From the NCBI RefSeq assembly GCF_900107975.1, contig NZ_FNVF01000007.1, positions 30,954-94,953 of the forward strand: 64,000 nt of DNA. The letters are read 5' to 3'. Source of the stretch: Paenibacillus sp. UNC499MF. Lineage in GTDB: Bacteria > Bacillota > Bacilli > Paenibacillales > NBRC-103111. Numbering within the stretch: position 1 is the first letter of the stretch; every line of letters starts with the position of its first letter. The position numbers and the translations under genes are program-made. The notes under the pieces were generated by a model. That model ran no database searches and was not told where the DNA came from. It was given only the letters and a program-made list of their open reading frames with translations. Below are positions 34,453 to 43,012 of this stretch, piece by piece.

Positions 34453-36273
34453 ATGGGTGTCAGGAGAATCTACCGCAACTATTTGAAAAACAACTTGTTT
34501 CTGAAAATGATCCTGATGTTTTCCCTGATCACGATTCTAACCATCATTACGCTTTCGTATTTGATGTTTTCTTTCATGTCCCAATCGATCGTACAGCGGG
34601 AACTGGCCAACCAGAAAAAGGCGATGGAAGGCGTCAGCTCGTACGTTAACGGCAAATTCGAGTGGATGCAGTCGCTGCTCACCGACATTTACCAGAACGA
34701 CGCCCTGTCGGCCAACCTGTCGTATTTTCTCCAGCATCCCTATCAGGAATATGCCGAGCACCGGCTGGATCAATTTTATAAAGACACGAATTTTTCGACG
34801 GACGTTCTGAAATATTTGCAGAATAAACTAGACGCGGACCCGGATATCCAGAATCTTATGCTTTACAGCGCCGAGGAACAGTATCTCTACACGTACAATT
34901 CCAACCGGCTGAGCAAGCTGATTTCCACCAACGCTTCGCGTTCCTACATTCCGGACATTATGGCGCAGGAGACCCGCACGATTGCTCCGCCGAACGTCTG
35001 GATGCGCAAGACGCTGAACCAGTGGGACCCCCGGCTTTATTCCATCCGCGTGCCGGTCAACGATAAATATTCGCTCAAAAATATCGGGCAGCTGCTCCTT
35101 TATTTCAATTCGGACGGGATCGTCCGGGCACTGGAAAGCTACAAACCGGATTTGAAAGGGACCATCTTCGTCATGACCCCCGACGGGGATGTGATGTTTG
35201 ACTCTTCCGGGAAATACTACGGGAAGAAGTTCCCCTACACCGACAGGATCAACAACTTGTACGATACGGGCACCTTGCAGCACGGCATGTATTTGACGAA
35301 GCTGACGCAGAGCCGGGGCGGCTTTATCGTCATGGGGGCCGCTCCCAAGGAAGAGATTGCGGCCTCCTACCGGGGCCTGCGCAATACGATCCTGCTCGTC
35401 AGCGCGATTGCTATTCTGTTCGCGATCCTCATTCCGTCGCTGTTCATTATGAACTTCGCGAAGCGGACGAACCGGATCATCCAGTTCACGCGGCGGGTGA
35501 AGCGGGGAGACCTGAAAGCCCGGATCCGCGATACGCGGGAAGATGAGCTCGGGCAGATTTCCAAAAGCTTTAACGATATGCTGGACGAGCTGAACAACTA
35601 CATCGACCGCGTGTACAAGGCGGAGATCAAGCAGAAGCATACCGAGCTGACCGCGCTCCAGGCCCGGATTAATCCTCACTTCCTCTATAACACACTGGAA
35701 GTGATCCGGATGAGGGCGCTGTCCCAAGGGGCGAGCGATGTGGGCGAGATGATCTACAGCTTGTCCGTGCTGTTCAAAAGTTTCGTGCAGCAGAAGACGA
35801 TCTATACGATGAAGGACGAAGTCGAAGCGTGCCGGATGTATCTGGAGCTGTTTCGTATCCGGTACAAGGACCGTTTTTCGTACGAAATCGTATGGGAGCG
35901 GGATTTGGCGCACGTTCAAATTTTGAAAATGTCCCTGCAGCCGATTATCGAGAATTATGTGGTTCACGGTATCCGCAGCGACCGCAAGGATAACCGCCTC
36001 ACGATCACGATCGGCGAAGAGGACGGGTTTATCCGGGTCCGGGTGCAGGATAACGGCAACGGCATGACGGAAGAGAAGCTGGCCGAGATCACGGAGAAGC
36101 TGGACCGGGAGGAGTCGGAAGGCGAATCGTTCGGCCTGAGGAGCGTTCATGAGAGGCTGAAGCTGCAGTACGGGAGCGAGTACGGGATTGAACTTCACAG
36201 CGAGCCGGGACAAGGCACGACGGTAATCGTGCGCTATCCCGGCGCAGAGGGACAGGAGGCGGCCCATGTATAG
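34453..36273 (+). CDS. Sensor histidine kinase, YesM type
   Basis: 606 residues. Transmembrane helix 1 (about 18-40), an extracellular sensing domain to about 310, helix 2 (about 311-335), HAMP (about 336-390), His_kinase with INPHFLYNTLEVIRM (phospho-His409) and HATPase with IIENYVVHG, DNGNGM and GLRSVHERL. This class senses extracellular sugars or solute-binding proteins and pairs with YesN-type regulators. It overlaps the regulator gene by 8 bp. The ligand is probably a mannose-containing oligosaccharide given the genes downstream (inference). Confidence 0.92.
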   Translation: MGVRRIYRNYLKNNLFLKMILMFSLITILTIITLSYLMFSFMSQSIVQRELANQKKAMEGVSSYVNGKFEWMQSLLTDIYQNDALSANLSYFLQHPYQEYAEHRLDQFYKDTNFSTDVLKYLQNKLDADPDIQNLMLYSAEEQYLYTYNSNRLSKLISTNASRSYIPDIMAQETRTIAPPNVWMRKTLNQWDPRLYSIRVPVNDKYSLKNIGQLLLYFNSDGIVRALESYKPDLKGTIFVMTPDGDVMFDSSGKYYGKKFPYTDRINNLYDTGTLQHGMYLTKLTQSRGGFIVMGAAPKEEIAASYRGLRNTILLVSAIAILFAILIPSLFIMNFAKRTNRIIQFTRRVKRGDLKARIRDTREDELGQISKSFNDMLDELNNYIDRVYKAEIKQKHTELTALQARINPHFLYNTLEVIRMRALSQGASDVGEMIYSLSVLFKSFVQQKTIYTMKDEVEACRMYLELFRIRYKDRFSYEIVWERDLAHVQILKMSLQPIIENYVVHGIRSDRKDNRLTITIGEEDGFIRVRVQDNGNGMTEEKLAEITEKLDREESEGESFGLRSVHERLKLQYGSEYGIELHSEPGQGTTVIVRYPGAEGQEAAHV

Positions 36274-37786
36274 AGTATTTCTGGTGGATGACGAGCCGTT
36301 CATTATCGAAGGGCTTTACGATATCATAGACTGGTCCTCGTTCGGGCTCGAAATTGTGGGCCAGGCCGAGAATGGCCGGGAGGCGCTGGAAGCGCTGAAG
36401 AAGACGCCGGTGGATCTTCTGATCACGGACATTTCGATGCCGGTTATGAACGGGCTTGATCTGATCCGGGGGGCCCGGGAGTTTCATCCCGACCTGAAGG
36501 TGGTAGTCCTTAGCGGGTTTAACGATTTTGTGTATCTGAAAGAATGCATCCGGCTCGGCATCGAAAATTATTTGCTGAAGCCGATTAATCTGGACGAGCT
36601 GAAAGCGACGCTGGACAATACGGTGGAGAAGCTGAACGCGACAAAATCGGAACGTCTGTTCAACGAATACGGCGTGCAGATATTGAAGGATAATATGATG
36701 CACCGCTGGCTGACGGGGCAGATCGCATCCGGCGAGTACCGGGAGCGGGCCGATCTGCTCGGCATCGAGATGGACAAGCCGTATATGGCCGCCGCGGTTA
36801 TGCGGCTGGAGGAGAACTTCGTCCAGGTGTTCGAGCTGATCTCGCGCCAGATGAAATATAACGAGGCGATCATCCCGTTCCGCGATGTGGACGGGGATCT
36901 CGTCATTCTTTTCGTGATGGACGATCCCGGGGAAGGCAAGCGCGAGATGATCGGCACCATCGAGGAACTGCTGGAGCGGCTGACGACCTATCAGCCCATC
37001 CGCACCTCCATCGGAAGCGTGCAGCCGCTTCCGGATCAGGCGCCGCTCAGCTACCGGCATGCGAAGAAGGCGCAGGAATATTTCCTGCTCTACCCGGAGC
37101 ACGGTCTTATCGACTACAGCGACCTGCCATCGGGCAAGGACGCGGGGAAAGCGGCATTCCCCATCGACTGGAGCGATTATACGAAGCTGATTATGGCCAA
37201 AGACCGGGAGAAGCTGCTCCTGCGCATCGAAGAGGATTTCGAGGAGATGCAGACGCTGGAAGGCGTTACCCCCGGAGATATCCAGGATATCGCCATGGAA
37301 GTCATTATTCTTTTCAAAATGGCGCTGAAAGAGATCAAGCACGTGGAGGAAACCGAGCTGTATAAGGAAGGCTTCGAGAAAGTACGGCACGCGGGCACCC
37401 TGCGCGAGCTGATCAAGGCCGTCCAGGACGTGGCGGGGCTTACGGTCGATTCGCTGGTCCGGGATATCAAGAGCCCGGTTGTCCAGCAGGTGCTCAATTA
37501 CATCCACGAATCGTATGCCGAAGAGCTTTCGCTGAAAGCGCTTGGTGCGCTGTACAACATCCATCCCGTCTATCTCGGCCAGTTGTTCCATAGGGAGACA
37601 GGCGAAACCTTTACGGAATACATCAACAAATACCGGATCGAGAAGGCGAAGGAACAGCTGAAAACGACGCATCTGAAAGTGCATGAAATCGCCCGGAATG
37701 TAGGCTACTGGGAGACGGGTTACTTTTACAAACAATTTAAGAAATATGTGGGAATCTCACCTACGGATTTCAAGGGACTGCTCTAG
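36266..37786 (+). CDS. Response regulator, YesN type (receiver plus AraC HTH)
   Basis: 506 residues. Residues 1-120 are the receiver with phospho-acceptor Asp55 in LLITDISMP and acidic pair VDDE; the middle ~250 residues are the linker typical of this class; residues 405-506 are an AraC HTH domain (LSLKALGALYNIHPVYLGQLF and VHEIARNVGYWETGYFYKQF). GGAGG lies inside the end of the kinase gene. It should activate the solute-binding protein and downstream genes. Confidence 0.92.
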   Translation: MYRVFLVDDEPFIIEGLYDIIDWSSFGLEIVGQAENGREALEALKKTPVDLLITDISMPVMNGLDLIRGAREFHPDLKVVVLSGFNDFVYLKECIRLGIENYLLKPINLDELKATLDNTVEKLNATKSERLFNEYGVQILKDNMMHRWLTGQIASGEYRERADLLGIEMDKPYMAAAVMRLEENFVQVFELISRQMKYNEAIIPFRDVDGDLVILFVMDDPGEGKREMIGTIEELLERLTTYQPIRTSIGSVQPLPDQAPLSYRHAKKAQEYFLLYPEHGLIDYSDLPSGKDAGKAAFPIDWSDYTKLIMAKDREKLLLRIEEDFEEMQTLEGVTPGDIQDIAMEVIILFKMALKEIKHVEETELYKEGFEKVRHAGTLRELIKAVQDVAGLTVDSLVRDIKSPVVQQVLNYIHESYAEELSLKALGALYNIHPVYLGQLFHRETGETFTEYINKYRIEKAKEQLKTTHLKVHEIARNVGYWETGYFYKQFKKYVGISPTDFKGLL

Positions 37787-37850
37787 CGGATGGCCGCGGG
37801 CGGTCTCTTTTCTTTATTTTAGACACGATAACTTTAATTTCTCTTCTATT

Positions 37851-37864
37851 TGAAACTGCTTTCA
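37851..37864 (+). promoter_or_regulatory. cre-like site before the solute-binding protein gene
   Basis: TGAAACTGCTTTCA has palindromic TGAAA/TTTCA arms of a CcpA site but TG in place of the central CG. Catabolite control of a sugar importer is expected, so it is noted with low confidence. Confidence 0.35.
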
Positions 37865-38032
37865 TCACGTACAGTAAAGATAGTCCTCGAAGCAAGCGGA
37901 CAACGGCCTAAAGCCCGGTGCATAGGGCATTTCCCGGTTCCGCACAATGAATAGAGCAGAAGATCGCGTAAGAATTGCCGTCTGCCCTGTTCGTGCAGAG
38001 ATGGCGGATTTATTAAAGGGGAGGATACACAC

Positions 38033-39502
38033 ATGAACAGAAGCAAGAAAAGTCTCGCTGTCGTACTTGCCATGCTGCTTACGTTTACTCTGGTGCTCAG
38101 CGCCTGCGGCGGCAAAGACAGCAAACAAGGCGAGGGAACGGCGGACAAGCCGGTTGAACTGATCTGGTACACGATCGGGACTCCGCAGAAAGACACGGAC
38201 CGCGTCATGGAAGAAGTCAGCAAGTACACGAAAGAGAAAATCGGCGTTACCGTCAAAATGAGACAAATCGATTTCGGCGACTATTCCCAGAAGATGCAGG
38301 TTATGGCCGCTTCCGGTGAGCCGATCGATATCATGTTTACCTCTTCGTGGGCATTCGATTATGTCCAGAATGCAAGAAAAGGCGCATTCCTGGCGATCGA
38401 CGACCTCTTGAATAAAGAAGGCAAAGGCATTAAAGACGCTCTGGACCCGGCGTTCCTCGAAGGCTCCAAAGTAGACGGACACAACTACGGTATTCCGGCT
38501 AACAAAGAGCTTCCGGCACAGGAAGTATGGCGCTTCAACAAGCAGCTGCTCGACAAATACAACCTGGATATCACCAACGTGAACACGCTGGAAAGCCTGG
38601 AGCCGCTGCTCAAAACGATCAAGGAAAAAGAACCGAACGTATTCCCGCTGGCGGCGGACAAAAACTTCGGCCTGTACGTTCCTTACGACTATGTCATCGA
38701 AAAAATGCCGATGGCCGTTAAGCTCGACAGCACGGATCTGAAAGTCGTTAACGTTTTTGATACACCTGAAATGAAACAAGCGCTTCAAACGATGAACAAG
38801 TACTATAAAGCCGGCTACATCCCGACGGAAGCGGCTACGCTGAACTCGCTGAGCGACGTTCAAGCAACGGGCAAATGGTTCGCGGACAAAGCGACCAACC
38901 AGCCTTTCGCCGACAACCAATGGTCCGCAAGCTACGGCTACCCGGTTGTATCGACTCCGGCCGGTCCGTCTACCATTTTCAACTGGTCCGTAATGGGCTC
39001 CATGCAGGCGATCTCCGCCAACTCCAAATATCCGGAGAAAGCAATGGAATTCCTGAACCTGCTCAATACCGATCCTAAGCTCCGCAACATGGTGGATTCC
39101 GGTATCGAAGGCGTGCACTACAAGAAAATCGGCGACAACGTGATGGAAAACCTTCCGGATGCGAAGAACTACGACATGCCGACTTTCTCGCTCGGAAGCG
39201 TCATTATCACTTACCTGAACAAAGAAGACCCTGCCAACAAGTGGGACGAGTTTAAGAAGTTCAACGATGCGGGCAAACCGGCTCCGCTGCTCGGCTTTAA
39301 CTTCGACACTTCGAAAGTGACAACTGAAATCGCCGCCGTACAGAACGTGAAGGAAGCTTTCTGGACTTCACTGATGACCGGTACGGTAGATCCGAATCAA
39401 TACCTGCCGCAGGCTAACGAGAAAATGAAAGCCGCGGGTCTGGATAAAATCATGGCGGAAGCCCAGCGTCAAATCGACGAGTGGAAAGCTTCCAAGAAGT
39501 AA
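38033..39502 (+). CDS. Sugar ABC transporter solute-binding lipoprotein (LplA-like)
   Basis: 489 residues, a lipoprotein signal with lipobox LSACGG (Cys about residue 24) and an extracellular solute-binding fold of the large CUT1 type. AAGGGGAGG lies before the ATG. It opens the transporter genes, with a hairpin between it and the permeases that should raise its relative level. The glycosidases downstream point to manno-oligosaccharides; the sequence alone does not fix the ligand. Confidence 0.9.
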   Translation: MNRSKKSLAVVLAMLLTFTLVLSACGGKDSKQGEGTADKPVELIWYTIGTPQKDTDRVMEEVSKYTKEKIGVTVKMRQIDFGDYSQKMQVMAASGEPIDIMFTSSWAFDYVQNARKGAFLAIDDLLNKEGKGIKDALDPAFLEGSKVDGHNYGIPANKELPAQEVWRFNKQLLDKYNLDITNVNTLESLEPLLKTIKEKEPNVFPLAADKNFGLYVPYDYVIEKMPMAVKLDSTDLKVVNVFDTPEMKQALQTMNKYYKAGYIPTEAATLNSLSDVQATGKWFADKATNQPFADNQWSASYGYPVVSTPAGPSTIFNWSVMGSMQAISANSKYPEKAMEFLNLLNTDPKLRNMVDSGIEGVHYKKIGDNVMENLPDAKNYDMPTFSLGSVIITYLNKEDPANKWDEFKKFNDAGKPAPLLGFNFDTSKVTTEIAAVQNVKEAFWTSLMTGTVDPNQYLPQANEKMKAAGLDKIMAEAQRQIDEWKASKK

Positions 39503-39520
39503 GAGAATCAGAATCGGATT

Positions 39521-39553
39521 AGGCGAATGTTTCCCGCATTCGCCTGATTTTTT
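39521..39553 (+). terminator. Partial terminator between binding protein and permeases
   Basis: A 9-bp perfect stem (39521-39529 with 39537-39545) followed by T-rich sequence. Probably leaky, giving excess binding protein over permease. Confidence 0.8.
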
Positions 39554-39607
39554 ATGCTCGCGAGCGTTACCGGCTTTCGAATTATTTCACAAAAGGGGTG
39601 ATAGGGT

Positions 39608-40546
39608 GTGACAAGGATTACGAATTTCTTCAAAGACATCAACAAAAACAAAGCACTCCTTCTCATGGTACTGCCAGGCACGATCTGGTTCCTGTTCTTC
39701 TCCTATCTGCCGATGGCAGGTATGGTCATTGCGTTCAAACAATACCGGTACAGCCGGGACGGCTTCTGGGCCAGCATCATCGAAAGCAAGTGGGTCGGCC
39801 TGCAAAACTTCAAGTTCCTGTTCAGTACGAACGACGCTTACATCATTACGCGCAATACCCTGCTGTATAATTCCGTATTTATTATCGTCGGCCTGGTCCT
39901 TTCGGTCCTGCTGGCTATCGTTCTATCCGAAATCGTCAATAAACGTCTCGCCAAAATATATCAGACCGGCATGTTCCTCCCGTACTTTCTGTCCTGGGTC
40001 ATCGTCGGCTATTTCGTATTCAGCTTCCTCAGCTTTGACAAAGGTCTCGTCAATAAAGTCGGCGCCATGTTCGGCGTAGATCCTACCCAGTGGTACAACA
40101 ACCCGACCTATTGGCCGCTGATCATCATCCTGGTGTTCCTGTGGAAGTCCGTCGGCTACAACAGCGTCGTTTACCTGGCCGCCATTATGGGCATCGACAA
40201 GTCCCTCTACGAAGCAGCCATGATCGACGGCGCAAGCAAATGGCAGCAGATTGTCCACATTACGATCCCGATGCTGAAGCCGCTGATGACGATCCTGACG
40301 CTGCTGGCGATCGGCCGCATTTTCTATGCCGACTTCGGTCTCTTCTATCAGGTTCCGAGAGATTCGGGCACGCTCTACTCCGTGACGAACGTTATCGACA
40401 CATATGTATACCGCGGCCTCAAAACGACCGGTGAAATCGGCATGAGCACCGCCGCAGGTCTTTACCAGTCCCTGGTCGGATTTATTCTCGTCATTACCTC
40501 GAACTACATCGTACGCAAATTCAACAAAGAGAATGCCTTGTTCTAA
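39608..40546 (+). CDS. Sugar ABC transporter permease (LplB/YteP-like)
   Basis: 312 residues, six transmembrane helices, with the EAA loop YEAAMIDGASKWQQIVHITIPML contacting the ATPase (split for length). GTG start at 39608 after AGGGGTGAT. The N-terminus FLFFSYLPMAGMVIAFKQY is typical of the LplB group. Partner of the next permease. Confidence 0.9.
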   Translation: MTRITNFFKDINKNKALLLMVLPGTIWFLFFSYLPMAGMVIAFKQYRYSRDGFWASIIESKWVGLQNFKFLFSTNDAYIITRNTLLYNSVFIIVGLVLSVLLAIVLSEIVNKRLAKIYQTGMFLPYFLSWVIVGYFVFSFLSFDKGLVNKVGAMFGVDPTQWYNNPTYWPLIIILVFLWKSVGYNSVVYLAAIMGIDKSLYEAAMIDGASKWQQIVHITIPMLKPLMTILTLLAIGRIFYADFGLFYQVPRDSGTLYSVTNVIDTYVYRGLKTTGEIGMSTAAGLYQSLVGFILVITSNYIVRKFNKENALF

Positions 40547-40576
40547 CAGATCAGCATGTGAAAGGGGGAATTGGCT

Positions 40577-41497
40577 GTGCTAGCCCAAACGAGAAAAAAA
40601 AGCCGCGATTTTCATCAGCTCCCGACCGTCTGGAACGTTGTCTTTAACCTGATTGCAGCCTTGTTCGCTTTTGCCTGCGTCTTTCCGTTCCTGTTCGTTA
40701 CGATCATCTCCTTCACGGATGAAACGACACTGGCCGCCAACGGCTATCAGCTTATCCCGGAAAAATGGAGCCTGGAGGCTTACCGCTATTTGTTCAAAGC
40801 GGGCGATCAGCTTCTCCGCTCGTACGGCGTCACGATTCTCGTCACGATTGTCGGAACGGTCATCTCCGTCATCATGACGGCGCTGTTCGCTTATGCCATT
40901 TCGCGCAAAACGTTCAAATACCGCAATTTCTTCGGATTTTTCGCTTTCTTCACAATGCTGTTCAACGGCGGTATGGTACCGACTTATATCGTCGTGACTC
41001 AGCTGCTCGGCATGAAAGATTCGCTCTGGGCGCTCATTCTGCCCTTGGCGGGAAACGCCTTCTATATCATGATTATGCGGACGTTCTTCAGCACCTCGGT
41101 GCCGGACGCGATTGTCGAATCCGGTAAAATCGACGGCGCGGGCGAATTCCAGATCTTCTACAAGCTCGTTATGCCGCTGGCTCTGCCCGGCATGGCCACG
41201 ATCGGCCTGTTCAGTACGCTCGGCTACTGGAACGACTGGTTCAACGCGCTTCTGTACATCGACGATCCGAAGCTGGTTCCGCTCCAATCGATGCTGATGC
41301 GGATCGAGAACAGCATGCAGTTTCTGCTCCAGAACACGAACAACCCGTCGCTCGGGATGGGCGTGCTGCAGTCGCTGCCGCAGGATACGTCCCGGATGGC
41401 GATGGTCGTCCTGGCGACCGGACCGATCATTCTGGCGTATCCGTTCTTCCAGCGTTACTTCATTCAAGGCCTGACGATCGGCGCCGTAAAAGAATAG
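40577..41497 (+). CDS. Sugar ABC transporter permease (LplC/YtcP-like)
   Basis: 306 residues, six transmembrane helices and the EAA-type loop ESGKIDGAGEFQIFYKLVMP. The start GTG 40577 lies 8 nt after AAAGGGGG; TTG 40571 is too close. No ATPase gene follows, as usual for CUT1 importers in Bacillales that share an MsmX-type ATPase encoded elsewhere. Confidence 0.9.
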   Translation: MLAQTRKKSRDFHQLPTVWNVVFNLIAALFAFACVFPFLFVTIISFTDETTLAANGYQLIPEKWSLEAYRYLFKAGDQLLRSYGVTILVTIVGTVISVIMTALFAYAISRKTFKYRNFFGFFAFFTMLFNGGMVPTYIVVTQLLGMKDSLWALILPLAGNAFYIMIMRTFFSTSVPDAIVESGKIDGAGEFQIFYKLVMPLALPGMATIGLFSTLGYWNDWFNALLYIDDPKLVPLQSMLMRIENSMQFLLQNTNNPSLGMGVLQSLPQDTSRMAMVVLATGPIILAYPFFQRYFIQGLTIGAVKE

Positions 41498-41692
41498 GCC
41501 GGAATCAGTGCACGGACGGCCCTGCAGCTTGCGGGGCCGCTCCTGCATGGAGACGGGACGCCGCGCCGAATGCCGCTTTTTGCAGCATAAGAGCAGAAGC
41601 GACATACCGGGTCAAAACCTACACATATAAGAAACGAGACATATCAGGTAAACTAGCAGACAAACTGCGAAATTATTGGAGGAACCGAAGCC

Positions 41693-43012
41693 ATGGAACA
41701 ATTCAGACTGCCCAAAATTCCGATGCCTAAGCTGGAGCTCCCGCAGGCCATCCAGGAAGTATTGAAGGAAGCCGAAGAGAAGCTGGCGCATCGCCCGAAG
41801 CTGCTTCAGCTGTTCAAGAACTGTTTTCCGAACACGCTGGAAACGACCACGAAACTGATGGATGACGGCACCACCTTCGTCATTACCGGAGACATTCCGG
41901 CCTCGTGGCTGCGTGATTCGGTCGAGCAGGTGATCCAATATGTGCCTTTTGCCAAAGAAGACAAGGATCTGCAGCGCATTATCGGCGGCTTGATCAAGCG
42001 CCATATCGCTTACATCCACATCGACCCCTATGCGAACGCGTTCAACGAATCCGCCAACGACTGGCACTGGAACACCACCGATATTACGGACATGTCCCCG
42101 TGGGTGTGGGAGCGCAAATTCGAGCTTGATTCGCTCTGCTTCTCGATGCGTCTGGCCTATGCGTACTGGAAAGAAACCGAACTGACGGACATTTTCGACG
42201 CGGGCTTTAAAGGCGCGATGCGCAAAATCGTCGAGCTGTTCAAAACCGAGCAGCGCCACTTCGAACAATCTCCGTACCGCTTCACGCGCGACAATGGCAT
42301 TCCGACCGATTCGCTCCGCAACAGCGGCCTGGGGATGCCGGTCAATTATACGGGCATGGTCTGGTCCGGCTTTCGTTCCAGCGACGACGCCTGCGATTTC
42401 CATTACAACATTCCGGCCAATATGTTCGCCGTGGTGGCGCTCCGCCACATGCAGGAATTCGCCGAATGGGTTTTCCGCGACATGGAGTTCCTCAAAGAAC
42501 TGAAAGACCTCGAAGCCGATATCGACCATGGGATTCAGCTGTACGGCATTTACCGCCACCCCGAATTCGGACCGATCTACGCATACGAGACGGACGGCTT
42601 CGGCAACTACTGCCTGATGGACGACGCGGGAACGCCGGGCCTTATGTCTATTCCGTATCTCGGATACGTGAACGCGGACGATCCCGTTTATCAGAACACG
42701 AGACGCTTCGCGCTAAGCAAAGAGAATCCGTTCTACTACGAGGGCACGGCGGCAAAAGGAATCGGCAGTCCGCACACGCCTCCGGGCTATATCTGGCACA
42801 TGGCTTTGTCCATGCAGGGACTGACCGCAACTACGGCCGAGGAGAAGCTGGAGATGATCGCCATGCTCGAAGCGACCGACGCGGATACGGGCTTTATGCA
42901 TGAAGGCTTCCATGCCGACGATCCGAACACGTTCACGAGAACCTGGTTCGCGTGGTCGAACAGCCTCTTCTCCCAGCTCGTGTACCGGGCGATGAAGGAC
43001 GGACTGCTATGA
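41693..43012 (+). CDS. Glycoside hydrolase family 125, exo-alpha-1,6-mannosidase type
   Basis: 439 residues, an (alpha/alpha)6-barrel inverting mannosidase. Family stretches: GDIPASWLRDSVEQ, HIDPYANAFNESAND, WERKFELDSLCFS, YTGMVWSGFRSSDD and YETDGFGNYCLMDDAG. GH125 enzymes remove terminal alpha-1,6-mannose from N-glycan-like substrates without metal. It has no signal peptide, so it works inside on imported sugars. GGAGG precedes ATG 41693. The stop overlaps the next start (ATGA). Confidence 0.92.
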   Translation: MEQFRLPKIPMPKLELPQAIQEVLKEAEEKLAHRPKLLQLFKNCFPNTLETTTKLMDDGTTFVITGDIPASWLRDSVEQVIQYVPFAKEDKDLQRIIGGLIKRHIAYIHIDPYANAFNESANDWHWNTTDITDMSPWVWERKFELDSLCFSMRLAYAYWKETELTDIFDAGFKGAMRKIVELFKTEQRHFEQSPYRFTRDNGIPTDSLRNSGLGMPVNYTGMVWSGFRSSDDACDFHYNIPANMFAVVALRHMQEFAEWVFRDMEFLKELKDLEADIDHGIQLYGIYRHPEFGPIYAYETDGFGNYCLMDDAGTPGLMSIPYLGYVNADDPVYQNTRRFALSKENPFYYEGTAAKGIGSPHTPPGYIWHMALSMQGLTATTAEEKLEMIAMLEATDADTGFMHEGFHADDPNTFTRTWFAWSNSLFSQLVYRAMKDGLL

